From: JAFDVL01 sp043736395
GTDB taxonomy: Bacteria > Acidobacteriota > Blastocatellia > RBC074
Assembly: GCA_043736395.1 (NCBI GenBank)
Contig: JAYTCQ010000040.1
Coordinates: forward strand, 1 to 8,846
DNA length: 8,846 bases
Direction of reading: 5' to 3'
Position numbers and translations under genes: made by a program. Each line of letters begins with the position of its first letter. Positions within the stretch are counted from its first letter, which is position 1. Below, piece after piece: positions 6,069 to 8,846 of the stretch. The notes under the pieces were generated by a model. The model was not told the DNA's origin. It worked only from the letters and a program-made list of their open reading frames with translations, and searched no databases.

Positions 6069-8621
6069 ATGAAGCCATCCAAACCGATTAGATTTGTTGT
6101 TTTATTTGCCTTTTTCATCAATTCAATCTTCCCCGCGTTCGCCCAAACTCAGCCTGAAAAAACAGTCATTAAGGAAGAAGTGGTCAACGTCACTTCGATT
6201 GAAGAGCTGTTGCCTGCCGCCGAAACGGTGATGCTGGCCATCACTTCAGACCTCAGCGGACTCGTGACAAATTTTCATAATCTGGACGGATTGCAGGCGC
6301 TCAGAAAACGCCAATCAGCCACTGAGAATAAAAAAAATGTCATCGCTGAACGCCTGAACGAAGCCGAATTGTTTTTGTCTTCCGGCATCAAAGATTCAAA
6401 AGTGCTGGACGCCGCGCGCCTGGGCATTGCTTTTTTGATGCCACCGTTACCGAAAGATTTAGAAAATCTTGACGAGAAAACAAAAGCTGAAAAAGTTAAA
6501 GAAGCGGACATTTCAAACATGTCGCCGATTATTCTGATCGAGACGCCAAACATTGATTTTGCGAAACAGGCGCGTAAGGATTTTATCGAATTTCATCAGG
6601 AATATTTTGCGGAATTGAAACAAACTGAAACTGATAATAATTTTCAAGTGAAGATTGATCATTTTGCGAATGGAAATAATGGAGCCTTGCTGGGGACGAC
6701 CTACGCGCTCTGTGACTCTGCTTCCATGCAGATTTTACTCAAAAACTACCGCAACCGGGCTATCGAAAAACTCGCTGATGACGTGCAATACAATCAAGCG
6801 AAACAGGGAGGTGTTCCGGCCTCTGGTTTGTTCGTGTATGTGAATGGAAAAGTTATTTCTTCAGCACTTTCGAAAATTGCTGATCTCGGAATTGGCGGAG
6901 GGCTTTCCAACTTTTTATTGCCCGCTTTGGGTGTGATTAAGACCGCGACTTTAAGTTCAACTTTTGAGTCGAACGGCGTCATTGATAAATTAAATTTGGT
7001 GATGTCAGACTCTGAAGAAAATGTTTTTGAAGGCATCATGGGCGGCCCGCGAATAGATTTTAAATCCCCACGTTATTTACCAAAAGGCGCGAATGTGTAT
7101 TTTTCGCATAGCCTGGATTGGGGAAGTTTTCTCGATAAAATTGTGTTTCCAACGACGATGACTTTCGCGATGGCGCGCGAAAACGAAGCGAAAAATCAAG
7201 CCAGAAGACGGGAAAATCCGGCGCAGAAAAAATCCGGAAATGGTGAGCTGTCAGAAGCTGAAGTGAATGAACTGGCAGCAGAACAAAAAGAATTTGCGAA
7301 GGAAATAGAAAGTTTTAAAGTCGCGAAACTGGAAGCGCAAAAAAAGAAATATGCCGCGCAGTTAGACCGGGAATTAGGCATCAACTTGCGCGATGAATTA
7401 ACCCGCGTCGTGGGCAACGAAATCGCTATTGCGTATGACTTTATCAAGAAGCCAGAGGAGCCGGAAAAGAAAGTCGAAGATGATCAGCGCGTGTCGAGTA
7501 GCTTTATTAATTCTTCGTTAGCCGCAATGATCGCGGTCAAAGACAAAAACGGCGCGAAGGCTTTATTGCTTAAACTGGTCGCGTATTTATCCGGTAGCTT
7601 GGGAGCGATGTTTGGCGCGACGTCAAACGCACTTCCATCCATTCCCGCCGAACAAAAATCCGATGATCAATTAACCCAGGAACGCGAACAGCGGGAAGCA
7701 GGGATCAATCTGGCCTATAGTATGCTTCCCAAAGAGACATACAAAAATACGGAACTGCTGAGCATCGGGCCATTTTGTATAGGCTTAAATGATGATTTTT
7801 TATTTTTAAGTGAGAGCAAAGAGACCGTCAAAAAAATGATAGAGACGCGAGAATCCGATGAATCGCTGCTGACGGATGCGGATTTCAATGCCGCGATGAC
7901 GCGTGTTTCCAGCGCCGGACTGACCCGCCTTTATATTTCAAAAGGATATTTTGAAACAATTGGTGGCACGGTCTTAAGCGATTATTTTAAAGCTGCGGAT
8001 TTAGCTCCGCTTGAGAATAATCAACCGTCGCCGTATAGCTTTCCTGCTACGGTTGTTGCGAATGCCGAGTCGGACAAGAAAAAAATTAAGCTCGAAATGT
8101 TCACGCCGATCGGCATCGGAGGCGCAATTCTATTGGGTGTTTTTGGAAGTACGATCAAGGGAAAAGCTGAAGCGAACGAAAATAGCGCAAGGATCATTTT
8201 GCGAACATTAGCCAAAGCCGAGACGGCGCATGCGAAAAAATTTAAAACTGGATATGCTGAAGCAGCCGTCGTTTTGAAAAATAGGCGGGCTGGAATTGGG
8301 CCGGAAATATTTTCTCAGGAGAGAGAAAATTATCGGTTTAAGTTTTCACTGAAGCCTAACAATAAAGGCTACGAAGCAATTGCGACGCCTGTTAAATATG
8401 GACGAAACGGACGCCAGTCATTTTTCGTCAATGAATCCGGTGAGTTAAGAGCCGTGGATAAAAAAGGTGAAACGGCCAACGCCTCTGATCCGTTAGATGA
8501 AATGCCAGAGGCAGTCGAAGGTGTCTCAGCAGCGATGGAAGCTGCGCAGGCTGCCGCCTCCGCCGCTAGTGATGCTGAAGGTACGGCTCCCAAGCCTCGA
8601 CCACGACGAAGAAAAAGATGA
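6069..8621 (+). CDS. Secreted DUF3352-like protein with C-terminal pilin-like module and basic tail
   Basis: 850 residues, function unknown. Residues 1-26 are a Sec signal peptide (core FVVLFAFFINSIF, cleavage after FAFA). Several segments resemble the DUF3352 pattern: LPAAETVMLAI (48-58), LPKGANVYFSHSLDW (337-351), ELGINLRDELTRVVGNEIAI (435-454), AMIAVKDKNGAKALLLKL (486-503) and DDFLFLSESKETVKKMI (575-591), where such proteins repeat 'LPAD', 'LGxDLEKDLLPxLGxEVA' and 'DxFLVLGSSPEAV'. A Lys/Glu/Ala-rich stretch (about 368-435) looks helical or coiled-coil. Residues 678-810 look like a type IV pilin body, described separately. The end (811-850) is Ala-rich, then PKPRPRRRKR. The start is fixed by the signal peptide, although no Shine-Dalgarno is visible, so translation may be coupled to the upstream gene. 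Secretion is well supported; the DUF3352 assignment is by eye from remembered patterns. Confidence 0.85.
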   Translation: MKPSKPIRFVVLFAFFINSIFPAFAQTQPEKTVIKEEVVNVTSIEELLPAAETVMLAITSDLSGLVTNFHNLDGLQALRKRQSATENKKNVIAERLNEAELFLSSGIKDSKVLDAARLGIAFLMPPLPKDLENLDEKTKAEKVKEADISNMSPIILIETPNIDFAKQARKDFIEFHQEYFAELKQTETDNNFQVKIDHFANGNNGALLGTTYALCDSASMQILLKNYRNRAIEKLADDVQYNQAKQGGVPASGLFVYVNGKVISSALSKIADLGIGGGLSNFLLPALGVIKTATLSSTFESNGVIDKLNLVMSDSEENVFEGIMGGPRIDFKSPRYLPKGANVYFSHSLDWGSFLDKIVFPTTMTFAMARENEAKNQARRRENPAQKKSGNGELSEAEVNELAAEQKEFAKEIESFKVAKLEAQKKKYAAQLDRELGINLRDELTRVVGNEIAIAYDFIKKPEEPEKKVEDDQRVSSSFINSSLAAMIAVKDKNGAKALLLKLVAYLSGSLGAMFGATSNALPSIPAEQKSDDQLTQEREQREAGINLAYSMLPKETYKNTELLSIGPFCIGLNDDFLFLSESKETVKKMIETRESDESLLTDADFNAAMTRVSSAGLTRLYISKGYFETIGGTVLSDYFKAADLAPLENNQPSPYSFPATVVANAESDKKKIKLEMFTPIGIGGAILLGVFGSTIKGKAEANENSARIILRTLAKAETAHAKKFKTGYAEAAVVLKNRRAGIGPEIFSQERENYRFKFSLKPNNKGYEAIATPVKYGRNGRQSFFVNESGELRAVDKKGETANASDPLDEMPEAVEGVSAAMEAAQAAASAASDAEGTAPKPRPRRRKR
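8100..8498 (+). other. Pilin-like module encoded in the C-terminus of the DUF3352-like gene
   Basis: Residues 678-810 begin with a hydrophobic Gly/Ile-rich segment (IGIGGAILLGVFGSTIKGKA), then NENSARIILRTLAKAETAHA, a GYA element, and a final part with YEAIATPVKYGRNGRQSFFV followed by NESGELRAVD and ending near SDPLD. Acidobacterial type IV pilins, as I remember them, show the same order: a hydrophobic helix, 'ANEASAVASLRTINTAQVTY', 'GYA', then 'TATPVxxGxTGxRxFFxDxSGVIR' and 'ADPPL'. The hydrophobic helix here is internal rather than at a prepilin peptidase site, and no G-F-T-L-x-E cleavage motif is seen. It would therefore not be processed as a normal pilin. Confidence 0.6.
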
Positions 8622-8628
8622 AATTATC

Positions 8629-8730
8629 CACGAAGGTCACGAAGGAACACGAAGGTTAGAAAAGATTTTAAAAGATTGGATTTTTCTATTTTAATTGAAT
8701 TTTCTTCGTGTTCCTTCGTGAACTTCGGTG
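8629..8730. repeat. Long inverted repeat built from CACGAAGG units
   Basis: CACGAAGG occurs at 8629-8636, 8638-8645 and 8648-8655. The right arm carries the complement: 8638-8654 pairs perfectly over 17 bp with 8704-8720. The stem continues outward through TC/GA-type pairs to 8629 and 8730 with one mismatch (8636 against 8722) and one extra G at 8727-8728. The loop (8655-8703) is strongly AT-rich. It lies eight bases after the stop codon and could act as a 3' hairpin, although no run of T follows it. Repeats of this style are frequent in spacers of acidobacterial and related genomes, from general knowledge. Confidence 0.8.
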
Positions 8731-8846
8731 CGCCGGGCAAAGCCGGCCTGATCTGGTTGGGTGAAAAGTCCCAACCCTGTAATTGCTCATTTGACAGGTA
8801 GCCAAGCGAGCGTGCGACGTCACAGCAATGTGGCCCACGAAGCCTC
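8728..8846 (+). mobile_element. Probable 5' end of a group II intron, cut off by the window edge
   Basis: The stretch starts with GTGCG (8728-8732), the consensus 5' end of bacterial group II introns. It then shows a series of helices expected of domain I. A 5-bp GC stem pairs 8732-8736 with 8743-8747. A 7-bp stem GGTTGGG/CCCAACC (8755-8761 with 8770-8776) has the loop TGAAAAGT, and the 'GGTGAAAAGTCC' style is familiar from such introns. CCTGT (8776-8780) can pair with ACAGG (8794-8798). CGAAG at 8838-8842 is complementary to the five bases CTTCG just before 8728, as an EBS1-IBS1 pairing would require. No protein-coding frame is evident. The intron-encoded reverse transcriptase would lie beyond 8846. 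The call rests on pattern memory; an unrelated structured RNA or leader is possible. Confidence 0.5.

Noticed and set aside
5748..6121. Overlapping short frames on both strands around the end of the SPOR-propeller gene
   Set aside because: They are out-of-frame reads of the propeller codons and of the next gene's signal peptide, with no start signals of their own.
8622..8846. Short plus-strand frame continuing past the end of the last gene (to 8694)
   Set aside because: It starts inside the last gene in another frame and runs into the inverted repeat; no coding character is seen.

Overview
The window looks like chromosomal DNA of an acidobacterium, most likely of the Blastocatellia type. This is inference: no rRNA or other marker gene is present. 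It rests on four things: secreted Asp-box (BNR) propeller proteins, a PilT of the kind ending in a 'SNPDDF' segment, a C-terminal module that reads like an acidobacterial type IV pilin, and intergenic spacers built from short tandem and inverted repeats. Base composition is moderate, with AT-rich spacers.

Layout. (1) 1-164: 3' flank of the first gene with an imperfect inverted repeat. (2) 165-2450, minus strand: a secreted 761-residue protein with about 13 Asp-box repeats. (3) 2451-2702: divergent control region with a good sigma-70-like promoter for the minus-strand gene, a leader stem, and a perfect 20-bp palindrome on the pilT side. (4) 2703-3785, plus strand: a PilT-type pilus retraction ATPase with all nucleotide-binding motifs intact. 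(5) 3786-4132: heptad repeats and a 16-bp hairpin that probably ends pilT transcription, then a consensus TATAAT promoter with a 15-bp palindrome between its two boxes, then a leader of about 150 nt. (6) 4133-6034, plus: a secreted protein joining a SPOR domain to a Ycf48-like propeller by a long Pro/Lys linker. (7) 6069-8621, plus, 34 bp downstream and probably co-transcribed: an 850-residue secreted protein resembling the DUF3352 family, whose C-terminus carries an apparent pilin-like module and a basic tail. (8) 8622-8846: a long inverted repeat of CACGAAGG units, apparently interrupted by the 5' end of a group II intron that runs out of the window.

Three of the four genes encode exported proteins and the fourth is a pilus motor. 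The SPOR domain (peptidoglycan, often septal) and the pilin-like module (pilus or pseudopilus) make an envelope or pilus-associated cassette plausible. Only neighbourhood and domain resemblance support that, because no pilin, PilB, PilC or secretin gene is in view. The points most worth checking are the hidden pilin-like module, the SPOR-propeller fusion, and the intron/inverted-repeat junction.
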